A stretch of 64,000 bases of DNA, taken from contig NZ_JAJUIS010000001.1 of NCBI RefSeq assembly GCF_029267515.1, positions 434,001 through 498,000 on the forward strand, in the 5' to 3' direction. Positions 22,713 to 33,100 of the stretch are shown here, one piece after another; the stretch's first letter is position 1, and each line of letters starts with the position of its first letter. The DNA is from Seleniivibrio woodruffii. GTDB taxonomy: Bacteria > Chrysiogenota > Deferribacteres > Deferribacterales > Geovibrionaceae. Below the pieces are notes generated by a model. That model did no database searches. It was not told where the DNA came from and worked only from the letters and a program-made list of their open reading frames with translations. A program made the translations under genes and the position numbers.

Positions 22713-24833
22713 CTATCCGTTGTTCTTAAACATTTTTTCTTTGGGACCGTCAAAGATTATCTGCCCTTCGTCGAGAACGATAACTCTGTCAACCAGAGCC
22801 AGCAGGTTGTTTTTGTGGGTTATCAGCACCACTGTGGAATCTTTCAGCGCGGTTTTGAGGTTATCTATGATGCGGCTCTCCGCGTTGTGGTCGATACCGT
22901 CGGTTGGTTCATCCAGCAGGGCTATGCGGAATGGCGCGGCAAATGCGCGGGCGATGCCCACCGCCTGTTTCTGCCCGCCGGAAAGGTTGTTTCCGTCCTC
23001 TTCTATCTCCCCTGCAAGTCCTTTGGAGTGCCTGTTTACCATATTCTGAAGGCTTGCCGTTTCCACAGCCCTAAGAACGGAATCGTCGTCCGCGTCGGTT
23101 TTTCGTATGGTGATGTTCTGACGCAGTGTCCCTCTGAAAATCTCTATTTTCTGTGGAACGTATGCCATTGCCGAGCGGAGGGACGCAGGGTTTATCTGGC
23201 TTACGGAGATGCCGTCCATCGTGACCTCGCCGTCGGCGGGTTTATAGAAACCCATGAGCAGTTTCATTACGGTGGTCTTGCCTGAGCCCATTTTGCCCAG
23301 AATAGCAACTTTTTCGCCGGACTTAATGGAGAAACTTACGTTTTTCAGGACGCTTACGCCCTCTTCGAAATATTTGAACGTAACGTTGCGAAACTCCACT
23401 GCGCCTTTGAAATCCGTAGGTGCCACAAGGTCTTTCCTGTTCTCCGATTCGGTGTTCTTCTGCATGATGTCGTCTATGCCTTTATACGCCACTTTAGCCT
23501 GATCGTAGGTGGTGATAAGGGATATCGCCTGCCCGACGGGGGAGAGAGCGCGGGATGAGAGCATTACAACGGCGATAAGCCCGCCCGTGGTGAGTTCGTT
23601 GTTGCCTATCAGGTAGGTGCCGGCGATTATAACGCAGACCGTGTTGAAGGACACCATGGCACCGAAAAAGGTGTTCATGGTATAGGAATAGCCCTTAACG
23701 GCTTTTGACTGGCTGGCGGCTTTCGCCACGATGCTGTCCCATTCCCAGAGGCGGAACTTGTGATAGTTGAAAGACTTTATCGTCTCAAGGCACTTGAGCG
23801 ATTCTATGAGCAGTCCGTTCTTTCGGGCGGATATGGTATAGCTGTCCTGAATGAGAGTTTGCAGAGGTTTGCGGATTATGAAGGCGTATGCGAGTATCAG
23901 GATGCAGATGATGAGCGGTATGAAAAACAGCAGAGTGCCGCCTATGTAGGCTATTACCGCGAAGAATATAACCATGAACGGGAAATCCACAAACACCGCC
24001 AGAGTGGAGGAGGAGAGGAAGTTCCGTATCATGTCAAAATCTTTTATGTTCGATGCGAAAGAACCTATGACCTTGGGTCTGTCTGAAAGTCTGTAGTCCA
24101 TGACCTTTCCGAACAGCCTGCTGGACAGCATCATCTCGGTCTTTTTCGCTGAAACTTCAAGGAAGTGGTGGCGCAGGTATTTCAGGATCGAATCGAATAC
24201 GAAGACTATAACAACACCGATTGAGAGCGCCCAGAGCGATTCCACAGCGTTGTTGGGCACTATTCTGTCGTAAACGTTCATGGTGAAAAGCGGCGTGACC
24301 ACCGCAAAGATGTTTATGAACAGCGATGCAAGCAGAACGTTTGCATAGATTCCGTCGGACATTTTCACAGCTTCGAAGAACCACGCGCTCTTCTTTTCAG
24401 TTATCCGTGAATCGTTGAAAACCGTTTCCCGTTTAAGAAGAAATGCGGCATCTGCGGAATTTGCCTCTTCCGGTTTACAGACCGTTTCGCCGTCCTTTGT
24501 GATTATTCTGACGGTACCGTTCTCTTTATCAAATGAGTCCGCAACTGCAGCCGTTCCGTCTTTCATAAAAAAGATGAAGGGAGCGGCGTCGGGATGGATA
24601 TCCGCGATATTTTTTCTGATGAACTGTGATTTCATTCCGAATTTTTCAGCAATGAGCTGTGCTGTGAATCTCTTTCCGGTTATTCCCAGCATGTCTGGGA
24701 TGGTCTTTCCCTCTTCCATGGGGATGTCGGAAATGAGCACGGCGGGGTTTATCTGCCTTTCATAGAGGCAGATAAATAGGTGCAGGGCGTTGAAGAACGA
24801 CCCGTTGTCGATAGCAGATACTTTTGTTTCCAT
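22713..24833 (-). CDS. Type I secretion ABC transporter, LapB/HlyB family
   Basis: 706 residues. Residues 1-125 are a C39-peptidase-like domain without the catalytic Cys, as in LapB and HlyB, where it docks the substrate. Residues about 150-440 form the six-helix membrane domain, and 470-706 the ATPase with GKMGSGKTT (Walker A), LSGGQKQ (signature) and IALLDEPTDG (Walker B). It energises export of the giant adhesin. It follows a hairpin at 24859-24886, so its level may differ from the TolC gene upstream. The ribosome site is weak. Confidence 0.93.
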   Translation of the reverse strand: METKVSAIDNGSFFNALHLFICLYERQINPAVLISDIPMEEGKTIPDMLGITGKRFTAQLIAEKFGMKSQFIRKNIADIHPDAAPFIFFMKDGTAAVADSFDKENGTVRIITKDGETVCKPEEANSADAAFLLKRETVFNDSRITEKKSAWFFEAVKMSDGIYANVLLASLFINIFAVVTPLFTMNVYDRIVPNNAVESLWALSIGVVIVFVFDSILKYLRHHFLEVSAKKTEMMLSSRLFGKVMDYRLSDRPKVIGSFASNIKDFDMIRNFLSSSTLAVFVDFPFMVIFFAVIAYIGGTLLFFIPLIICILILAYAFIIRKPLQTLIQDSYTISARKNGLLIESLKCLETIKSFNYHKFRLWEWDSIVAKAASQSKAVKGYSYTMNTFFGAMVSFNTVCVIIAGTYLIGNNELTTGGLIAVVMLSSRALSPVGQAISLITTYDQAKVAYKGIDDIMQKNTESENRKDLVAPTDFKGAVEFRNVTFKYFEEGVSVLKNVSFSIKSGEKVAILGKMGSGKTTVMKLLMGFYKPADGEVTMDGISVSQINPASLRSAMAYVPQKIEIFRGTLRQNITIRKTDADDDSVLRAVETASLQNMVNRHSKGLAGEIEEDGNNLSGGQKQAVGIARAFAAPFRIALLDEPTDGIDHNAESRIIDNLKTALKDSTVVLITHKNNLLALVDRVIVLDEGQIIFDGPKEKMFKNNG

Positions 24834-24858
24834 CTTGTTTCAGCCCGCATATAAAACA

Positions 24859-24886
24859 CGGGGCACCCATTGCAGAGAGCACCCCG
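24859..24886 (-). terminator. Hairpin between the TolC-type and ABC exporter genes
   Basis: On the minus strand CGGGGTGC pairs (two wobbles) with GTGCCCCG and is followed by TGTTTTAT. It may terminate or attenuate the adhesin-TolC transcript 16 bases after the stop codon. Confidence 0.6.
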
Positions 24887-24901
24887 AGTCTTTTAAAATT
24901 A

Positions 24902-27139
24902 TTATTTGTGCATAATGATATAAGTTCTGTTCTTGGGCGTGTTCCTGTCCGCCGTGATATCGTCCTCATTCAACTCGTGGTCGATGCCGAAACTTGTGAT
25001 GATAACGTTATCCATTCCCATTTTTTCAAGCTCTTTCGCAGCCAGTGCAGCGCGTGCGTCACTTACGCTTTTATTTGCGGCTGCGTTCTTTTTGTCATAG
25101 CTGAAATTTATGACGTCAACCTTAACGTTTGCCGCCTGAGTTCTTGCCATTGCTGCAAAGTGTTTCATGGTGTCCAGAGCAACTTCGTCCAATCTGCCCG
25201 TGTCGTCTGCTTTTTCCGGTTTTGCTCCTTTAAAGGAGAGTGCGGATGTTGAGAACAGTTCGTAAACGTCCTCCTGCGCGTTGTTCTGGTCTGTAACAGC
25301 TATCTGGATATAGTTTTCCGGCATGTCGGTTGTGCCGGAAGGATATGCTTTGCCATATGCCGTGAGGCTGGACATAACGATGTTGTTTTTCAGCATCACA
25401 CGGAACATGTTGTATGCTCGTTTTGAAGAGAGGATATAGTCCTCGTTTCCGTTTCCGTTGTCCTTTGAATAGACAAAGATGTCTATGTTGTTGTCGGCGG
25501 ATGCCTCTTTAAGCTGGGTAACTATCTCGCGCATAAGTTCAACGGATTCGGGTGTGAACTCGTTCTCTTTGTTTTTAAAGAACGTGAGAGCTATGGTTGT
25601 AAGAGTGTTTTTGGTCATTTTATTCTGTTTAAGCTCGCCCGTATTTCTTATCAAATTGGACTTTATGACCGCTTTCGGCTCTTCGAACCTGTCGTTAAGG
25701 AACCCTGCTGTGGATTTAGCGTCGCATCCGCTTATCTCGGTGTCTCCCTGTGAGTTTTGGCAGAAGTCTTTTGCGTCGCCAACCTTGTCCGTATCCTTGT
25801 CGTCGCTTACGGGCAGGGTGTCTTTTATAACTGTGAGCTTGTCGCCCTCTTTCTCTGTTATGGCGAGTTTAACGCCCATTACCTCAGGCAGATTCCCTGT
25901 GGTGTAAAGCAGTTTATATTTGAACAGAAGCAGTTCGTAGTTCGTGGCGGCTATCTTCACGTCAATGTTGTATATCTCGTTTTCGAGATCCATTATGTCG
26001 ATTACCTTTCTTTTGCCTATCTTAAATTCTGATTTATAGGCTTTCTGAACTTTGACCAGTGCGTTTCTGTTCTTTTGCAGAAGGGTGAGCTGCTGCGCAA
26101 GAAGTCTGTGGGCAGACCACGTGAGCTGCAGGTCGTTGTTAAGGTCTCTTGCCACGCGGTTTCTTGTTTCAACAGCTTTGTGGACAAGGCTTATGTTCTT
26201 CTGCACCTCTCTGTAGTCCTTTGTTCCGTTGAACAGGTTATAGTGAAGGTTTATGGAAGCCTTCGTCTCCCTTTCAAGCCCGTCCGTGCCGCCCATATCG
26301 TTTGAAAGGTCGTGGCTCAGCTCCGCATATATTTCAGGCCAGTAGTCTTTTTTACTCTCTTTTTGGCTGTTTTTGTAGTATTCGATGTCGTATATGGACG
26401 AAACGAGCATCGGGTTGTTCTTGTTTAGTATCTCAACGCTCTCCTGAAGGGAATATGGCAGAAGTGCGCTGTCAAGTTCCGGTCGGGTCATGTCCAGCCC
26501 GTCGAGGAACCTGCCCAGAAGTTTCTGGGTGCGTATAACAGCTTCCTTGTAATCGTTAAGTTTGACAAGGTTGTCCGTTTGCAGTGTAGCCAGCTTTGCG
26601 TTGGCTCTTTCAAGGTCGTAACCGTTGTCAATACCGGAATCGACTCTTTCTTTTATGAGCTTCTGGTACTCCTCCTGCTGTTTTATGTTCCTGTTGGAGA
26701 TGTCCAGTATGGTCATTGTTTTAAGCGCGTTCGTATACTGCTGCGCCGATTCGAAACAGAGGGTGTTTACCTCGTTGTAATACAGATACTGGGTTGAGCG
26801 TATCTTCGAGAGCTGTTTCTTCACCTCGTTCTGCACGCCGAAACCTTTGAAGAGATCCTGTCTCAGTACAACTTTGCCTGAGTAGAAATCCGTGTCCCAG
26901 TCCTCCCAGTTGGTGTTTGAGTTGTTCACCCATTCGTGACCTATCCCGCCGTAGATATCCAGACGGGGGAGATATCCTCCCTTCGCCTTTCTGTATTCCT
27001 GATACAGCGAGTTGTAGCTCTTCACCTGTTCCTGCGCAGCGGGGTTGGTTTTAACAACCTCGTTCGCCATTTCCTGTAATGTCATTCCGTGTGCTGTGGC
27101 ACAGAGCAGCCCCACTATGCCTGCAATAACCCTTTTCAT
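24902..27139 (-). CDS. TolC-type outer-membrane channel fused to two OmpA-like domains
   Basis: 745 residues. Signal peptide (MKRVIAGIVGLLCATAHG), then a TolC/LapE channel domain (about 20-430: GEEWVNN-like strand region, YRKAKGGYLPRLDIYGG, FEIGKRKVIDIMDLENEIYN style repeats). A low-complexity linker with two or so cysteines follows, then two OmpA-like modules: about 515-625 (ENEFTPESVELMREIVTQL, SSKRAYNMF) and about 640-745 (SDARAALAAKELEKMGM, ITSFGIDHELNEDD). OmpA-like folds bind peptidoglycan, so the channel would be anchored to the wall. ATG 27139 has AGGAGG 4 bases upstream and overlaps nothing but lies 9 bases after the adhesin stop. Usual TolC proteins are about 450 residues. Confidence 0.88.
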   Translation of the reverse strand: MKRVIAGIVGLLCATAHGMTLQEMANEVVKTNPAAQEQVKSYNSLYQEYRKAKGGYLPRLDIYGGIGHEWVNNSNTNWEDWDTDFYSGKVVLRQDLFKGFGVQNEVKKQLSKIRSTQYLYYNEVNTLCFESAQQYTNALKTMTILDISNRNIKQQEEYQKLIKERVDSGIDNGYDLERANAKLATLQTDNLVKLNDYKEAVIRTQKLLGRFLDGLDMTRPELDSALLPYSLQESVEILNKNNPMLVSSIYDIEYYKNSQKESKKDYWPEIYAELSHDLSNDMGGTDGLERETKASINLHYNLFNGTKDYREVQKNISLVHKAVETRNRVARDLNNDLQLTWSAHRLLAQQLTLLQKNRNALVKVQKAYKSEFKIGKRKVIDIMDLENEIYNIDVKIAATNYELLLFKYKLLYTTGNLPEVMGVKLAITEKEGDKLTVIKDTLPVSDDKDTDKVGDAKDFCQNSQGDTEISGCDAKSTAGFLNDRFEEPKAVIKSNLIRNTGELKQNKMTKNTLTTIALTFFKNKENEFTPESVELMREIVTQLKEASADNNIDIFVYSKDNGNGNEDYILSSKRAYNMFRVMLKNNIVMSSLTAYGKAYPSGTTDMPENYIQIAVTDQNNAQEDVYELFSTSALSFKGAKPEKADDTGRLDEVALDTMKHFAAMARTQAANVKVDVINFSYDKKNAAANKSVSDARAALAAKELEKMGMDNVIITSFGIDHELNEDDITADRNTPKNRTYIIMHK

Positions 27140-27147
27140 CACTCCTC

Positions 27148-30100
27148 CTATCCTACGTTAACGTCATTATGAATTTTTATCGTATAATCAACGCCGTCTA
27201 AACCTGCGGTGTAAACGTTATAACTGCCATCTGTGGTCGCCGTTCCCCAGTCGCCGTCAAGGGAAACGCTGTCGCTTGAATCCCCCTCGATTGTGAGCGT
27301 TGTGGAATCTCCGAGAATATCTTTAACATTCTCCACAGAAAGGCTATCGATGCTGTTTGCGCTTCCGTTAGCCATGTCAATCTTCTCTATGGAAGACATC
27401 TGCGATTTTGCAGAATCCAGATCTATGCTGTCGGAAAGTTTAATGGTGTCGTTCCCGCCAAGCCCCATAAAAACGTCGCTGCTGTTATAGCTGAACGTAT
27501 CCGCACCGGATGTTCCGTAGTGGATGGTTGCAAGGTGGGTGTCCGCGCTGTCGGAAACCGTCACGTCGAAGGCTTCCGTGCCGGACGGTGTAACGGTCAG
27601 GGTGGAGCCTGAAACGTTCAGCCCCGCTGCGTCGTCAGTGGACGTTGCGTGGGCAATTGCCGTGTCGAATGTGAATGTGTTTCCGCTGAGCGTGTCAATG
27701 TGGTGCGTATCGGCGGCTTCGTTCACTGTTACCACCAGAGTTCCTGTCGATGCCGCGGATGTACTTACAACGTTTCCGTCTGCGTCAACCTCCTGAGAGG
27801 CGATGCTTATGTCAAGCCCTATGGTGCCTGACGTGTCTTTGGAAACGAAGCTGAGTGAATCGAGCTGTTCCTGCGTAAGTTTGCTGACGGTGTAAACGTC
27901 GTCCGCAGAATTTTCGTCTTTAAGCAGGTGATACCCGTTTCCGTCTTCGTAATAGAACGCCATGCCGCTGTCCACTCCGCTGAACGATACTGTGTAAAGC
28001 TCGTCCAATCTGGAATCATCCGGCTGCGCGTCGGCGTAATATGGAGACTGCTTGAACACTTCAGTCTCTATCAGCGCGCCTTCAAAAAATCCTGTGTCTC
28101 CTGCCGGGCGGATGAAATCGCCCTGATCGCCTGACGCCTGATGCAGCGTAGCCACCACGCCGTCGGCTATGGGGTTGACCGTCACTGTGAACGCAGTGGA
28201 GTTTGTGGCGGTTTCAAATGTCTCCTGCTCAATGGCGTAAACCGTCAGACCGAGGGTTTGCGTTCCGCTCCAGTTTGCAGGCGGCACGAAATATATGCCC
28301 GCCGCAACGTCCGCTTCGGAGCCTTTCCATGTGCCGTCGCCGTTGTTCTGCCCCACAAGCTCACCAGCCGCGTTAACAATGAGCGCGCCAAGGGGTATTC
28401 CCGTGAGTTTGAGTGAGTGTATCTCTGAACCGTCCGTGTCTCTGAACACCGCTGTGATATCCAGAAGCACCTTTGTGTCCTCATTCGTTACTGCATTTTC
28501 GACGCTCAGTTCCGCGGGAACGGTTGTTCCGTCGGGTGCACCTGCGGGGTCGGGCTGAGGCGTAACGTCTATGGTTACTGTAGCCGTCCGGTCTATAGCC
28601 GTGTCGGTCTGAGTGACGGAATCAACCACGCCGGTGTCGGTTACATCCGCTTCAACTGCTATTGATATAGTGCCGGAATCCTGTTCTTTGGACACTATAT
28701 ATACTGTTTCAGTGCCGTATTTCACGGTTCCGTCGGCTTCCACAGTCACCGCTATGGTGTCTGAAAGATGCGTTCCGTCTGATTTTGTGAAATAGCCGTT
28801 TGTTATGGTAAGGCTTACGTTGCTGACGGTTTCCAGACCGCCATCGTTAACGTCAGTGCTGCTGTCTGCTGTGCCGAGGCTCAGTTTAAGCTGTGTAACA
28901 GCATCCTCAACGACTGATGAAACGCCTGCGGATGCTGTAAGAGCGTCCGCAACCGGATTGACGTGGACTGTTATCTCCCGCTCGGTGAATGCCGATTCGG
29001 GGTAGCCGTCGCCTGTTTCAGTCGCTGCTGCAATAAGGGTGAATTTCGTATCGCCGCTGAAATCCGCAGGGATTGTAATCTGAACATTGTCCAGCGCTTC
29101 AGTGACGGAGGTTCCGCCCACCATGAACACCCTGATGGCTGGTTCGCCCTCTTCATCGATGTAGTCCACCAGACGAACCTTGGTTTCGTCCAGCGAAGAT
29201 ATGGTCATGCCTTCGGGCACGTCTTTTATTACGAAGCTGAGCGTCTCCGTTCCTGTGGGGTCGGAAGCATCATCCAGTTCCGCCTGTGTCACGAAGCTGC
29301 CAAGAAGAACAGATGCGGAATCTTCGCTGACCGTTTGGGGGACGACTGTCAGAAACGGCGGGAATACCGTGTGGTCGTCGGAGGGTCCTCCGGTACAGGA
29401 ACCGTCCGTGATTGTGAAGTCTATGGTTTCGCTGCCTCTGTCAGTGCTTTCGCCGTCTATGGAGTAGCCTTCCACTGTAAGCGTGTAGTCTCCTGCGACA
29501 GCGCCGGGGTAAACGTCGATCCCGACGGATGAAAGGTCAGCTTTGTCAACATACCATGTGCCGTCGCCGTTGTAGCTTGCGTTGGTGAGCAGACATCCGT
29601 CCGGTACCCCTTTGATTATGAAATAGTGGGTTTCCGAACCGTCGCTGTCGGCGTATGTTGCGCTGAGACCGAGGGGGATAACTCCGCTGCTGCAAGCGCC
29701 GTCAAGGGTGTCGTCGGCTATTGATATATCAGGTACGTCCGCAACAGGCGAAATGACGATGGGCATGTCGTTTATTACTGTGGTTTCAGTAACAAGCGAC
29801 GCCGTGTCGGTATCCGTGAGGTCTTTGATGTCCACCTCAACACCTGTTATTGTGTAATCGCCGCTGCCTGAATACTGCGCCTGCGGGTTTGATATGGTTA
29901 TTTTGTCGAAATCGTCAGTGATAATGTAATAGCCGCCCGCTATGTTTGTGACCTCCACACCGTTGTGGTACAGGGTCACTCCGAGTGCGTCTATGCTGGC
30001 AACGGGGATGCGTATTTCAGTGATAATCTCGCTGCTTTCCGCCGTTCCGCCGAAGCCGAGTGAAATGTTTTCGTCTTCAACACCGGATGCGGTGCCGATT

Positions 30101-33100
30101 ATACTGTTTGTAGTGGTTATCACCGACTGCACTTCCAGCGTGATGGGCATCTCTGTTTTAATAGAATCGCCGTCGTTCTCTGTTGCTATGGTGTAAAGGG
30201 TTATACCGGATATGATACCTGAGAAGTTTGTCGGTGTTTTGAACATAAGCCCCGCAACTTCCGCCTGAGTGAGCGACCATTTACTGCCGCCGTCCGTTCC
30301 CGCGCCCATGTATGTTCCAACTATTGTGGTCCCGTCCGCCGCTACGAGTTTCACGTCTGACGGAACGTTGTCTATGAGGTAGGAGATGGTTTCGGAGCCG
30401 TCAGAGCCTGTTTCGCCGCTGGCACCGACCATGCCCAGAGATATTCCGTTGAAACCGGAACCTGTCAGCTCAAGACCTCTGATGCTTACATCGCCTGATG
30501 TATATGTGTCGCCGTCGGAAACGGGTGAACCGTCAACGTAGGGATCGCTGTTGGGTGCGTCTGTGAATGTAACTTCGGGCATATCCGCAACACCCTGAAC
30601 GTGGACTGTTACGTCTATAACGTCGCTTTCGGATGCCGCTCCGCTTTCATCCTGAATTTCGGGAGTGACCTTCAGTATTATGTCGCCGTTTGATTCGGCG
30701 GGCGGTGTAAACCGGAGCGTGGAGAGGTCTTCCATGGTAAGCGTATTTGTGCCGAGGTTCCTGACTGTTCCTATATTAAGGACTATCGAACCTGAGCTTA
30801 CGTCAAGTGAAGTTCCGTCAGCCAGTTTCAGCACGGCACCTGCGGGGATGTCCGCAATGGTGACGGACAGAGGTGTTTCCGAAGTGTCGGTTATGACGGG
30901 GCGGAAATCCAGTTCAACGGTCTGATCCTCTTTTGTGAATACCTCGCGGACTGCAATGTCAGGCGCGTCCGTGACAGGATTGACGGTTATCTGAACAGCA
31001 TCCGTCTGGATGTTGGTGTCGTCTGTGCCGCCGGAAGCATTCATATCCTTAATGGTTGTGATAACGTTCAGGTTGAGCGTTCCGCTGTAGTTCAGTTCGG
31101 GCATTATATGTGCCGATTCAGCCTGTTCTTTTGTAAGCTGCCATCCGGTTGCTGTGAGCGTTCCGATCTTGTTGCCGCTTACGTCAACAACGGTGAACCC
31201 GCTGCCGTTACCGGTGTCGCTGTTCTGAATGATAACGGTTATCTTCTCGGAACTGTCTGTTGTTCCGTTGGTCTCGTTTTCATAGCTGTTAAGGTTAATG
31301 CCGAGGTCAACTTTCGTATCCTCGTTTGTTGAAAGTGTGGTCGTTGCGCCTGTGGTGAGCGTATTGTCAATCTCAACGTACAGTCTGCCGGAATCGTCGT
31401 AATCCGCGTCGCCTTCGATGGTGTCCACAACTCCGATAACGTCTATCTTCACCGTTGCGGAGTTTGTCGCAAGTGTTGCGCCTGAATCGCTTTCAGTCTC
31501 AGTAACGGTGACTGTGAGGTTAATATCGGTGTTTGAATCCTGCGGCGGCAGTATTCTGAACGAACCGGAATAGGTCGTAGCGTCAACGTCGCCGGGGACG
31601 ACGTAGCTTGTTACAGTACCATCGGTAAGCTGTGTGAGTCCGTCAGCACTGTAAAGTTTCGCGCCGAGCGGAATATTCGATATCGTAACGGTTTTAAGTG
31701 TTTCGGACGAGTTGTCGTCACCCGTTGCAGTGCTGGTATCGGTTATGGCGGCGGTTATGGTGAAGGCTATTTTCGTGTCTTCTTGTCCGCTGCCTGAACC
31801 GCTTATTGTGGGTTTATCGGAAACGGGATTTACGGTGATGCCGAAGTCAACGTAGTCCGATGTAGGAGTTATGGCGGTTTTGTGGTCGCTGTCGCTGTCC
31901 AGAGCGGTGAGCGTCGCCCGCAGTCCTGTAACGTCCGTTGAATCGTTGTGGGGCGGTTTAAGATATATCTGCGAGTTGGCAGCCACAGTGAAGGTTCCTC
32001 CGGTGATGGAGGTTTCCGTGCCGGAAGCGCCTATCTTATATGTCCATCCCGCAGGAAGATTTGAGATGGTTATTGTATAGGTTTCCGAGTTCGTGTCGTT
32101 TTTGGTCTGGGTGAAAAGGTTGTCTATCCTTACCCAACTGTCCTCGTCAACAGTCGTTGTTGCACCGCCCGCAAGCGCTATATCAACCGGATCTGTCACG
32201 GCGTAGACATCCACGCGAACGTTGCTGGTGCTTTCCGCACCTGCAACACCTGCAAGCCTGTTGCCGTCGTCATCGGTTTCATAACTGGTGGCGTGAACAG
32301 TGAAGGTAACGTCCGTGCCGCTGTTTGAAGGCGGAACGAAGGTTAGCGCCTGATACTCTGCCGCGGTGAGCTTTATGACTCCCGCCGCGTTTTCGTCGAG
32401 GTCTGTGTAGTGATAGTTTGTGTCAAGGTTGCCGCTGCCGTCAACAATCACCACCGTAAGGGTATTTGAGCCTGTTGCAGTGAATATCGTGTCGCTGCCG
32501 TTCTTTATGAGCACTCCGCTGTCTATGCCTGTGAGCGTTATATAGCCCAGCCTTTCCCCGTGGTCGCCCGCACCTGTGCTCTGGTCAGTGTTGTCAGATA
32601 TTACGGGGATTGTGAGTCCGGTGAGGGTGACGTTCGTATCCTCAGGTGTGTTGTAGGATGTCGTGCCTGTCCATGTAGGAGCATCTGATACGGGGTTGAC
32701 AGTGACATAAACGGTTGTGGTTTTCTCAACGCCACTGTCTGTGGTTGTTGTATAGGTGAAACTGTCGGTGCCGCTGAAATTTGCATCGGGGGTATAGGTT
32801 ATCTTTCCGTCAGCGTCTATTACGGCTGTCCCGTGCCCGCCCTGAGTTATGTCCGTTGAACCCTGTTTAACGTCCGCGTTTGTTGTGAACGTGATGGAAT
32901 CGTCCTCGTCCAGCGATATGTTCATGGTTTCGGGCGACGCGTCATCATGCACCGTAACGGTGAGCGTGCCGTCGTCTTTGTCGCCGTCATGGTCTGTGAC
33001 CGTGTAGGGCAGTTCAAGGATAACATCCGAACCTTTGTCAAAGTTATCGCTGAGAACGAATGTGTATCCGGCGTTGTCCGCTGTCGGGTTGGTGATGCTC

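Noticed and set aside
22599-23285. 228-residue plus-strand frame opposite the ABC exporter gene
   Set aside because: Shadow of the conserved ATPase domain on the minus strand.
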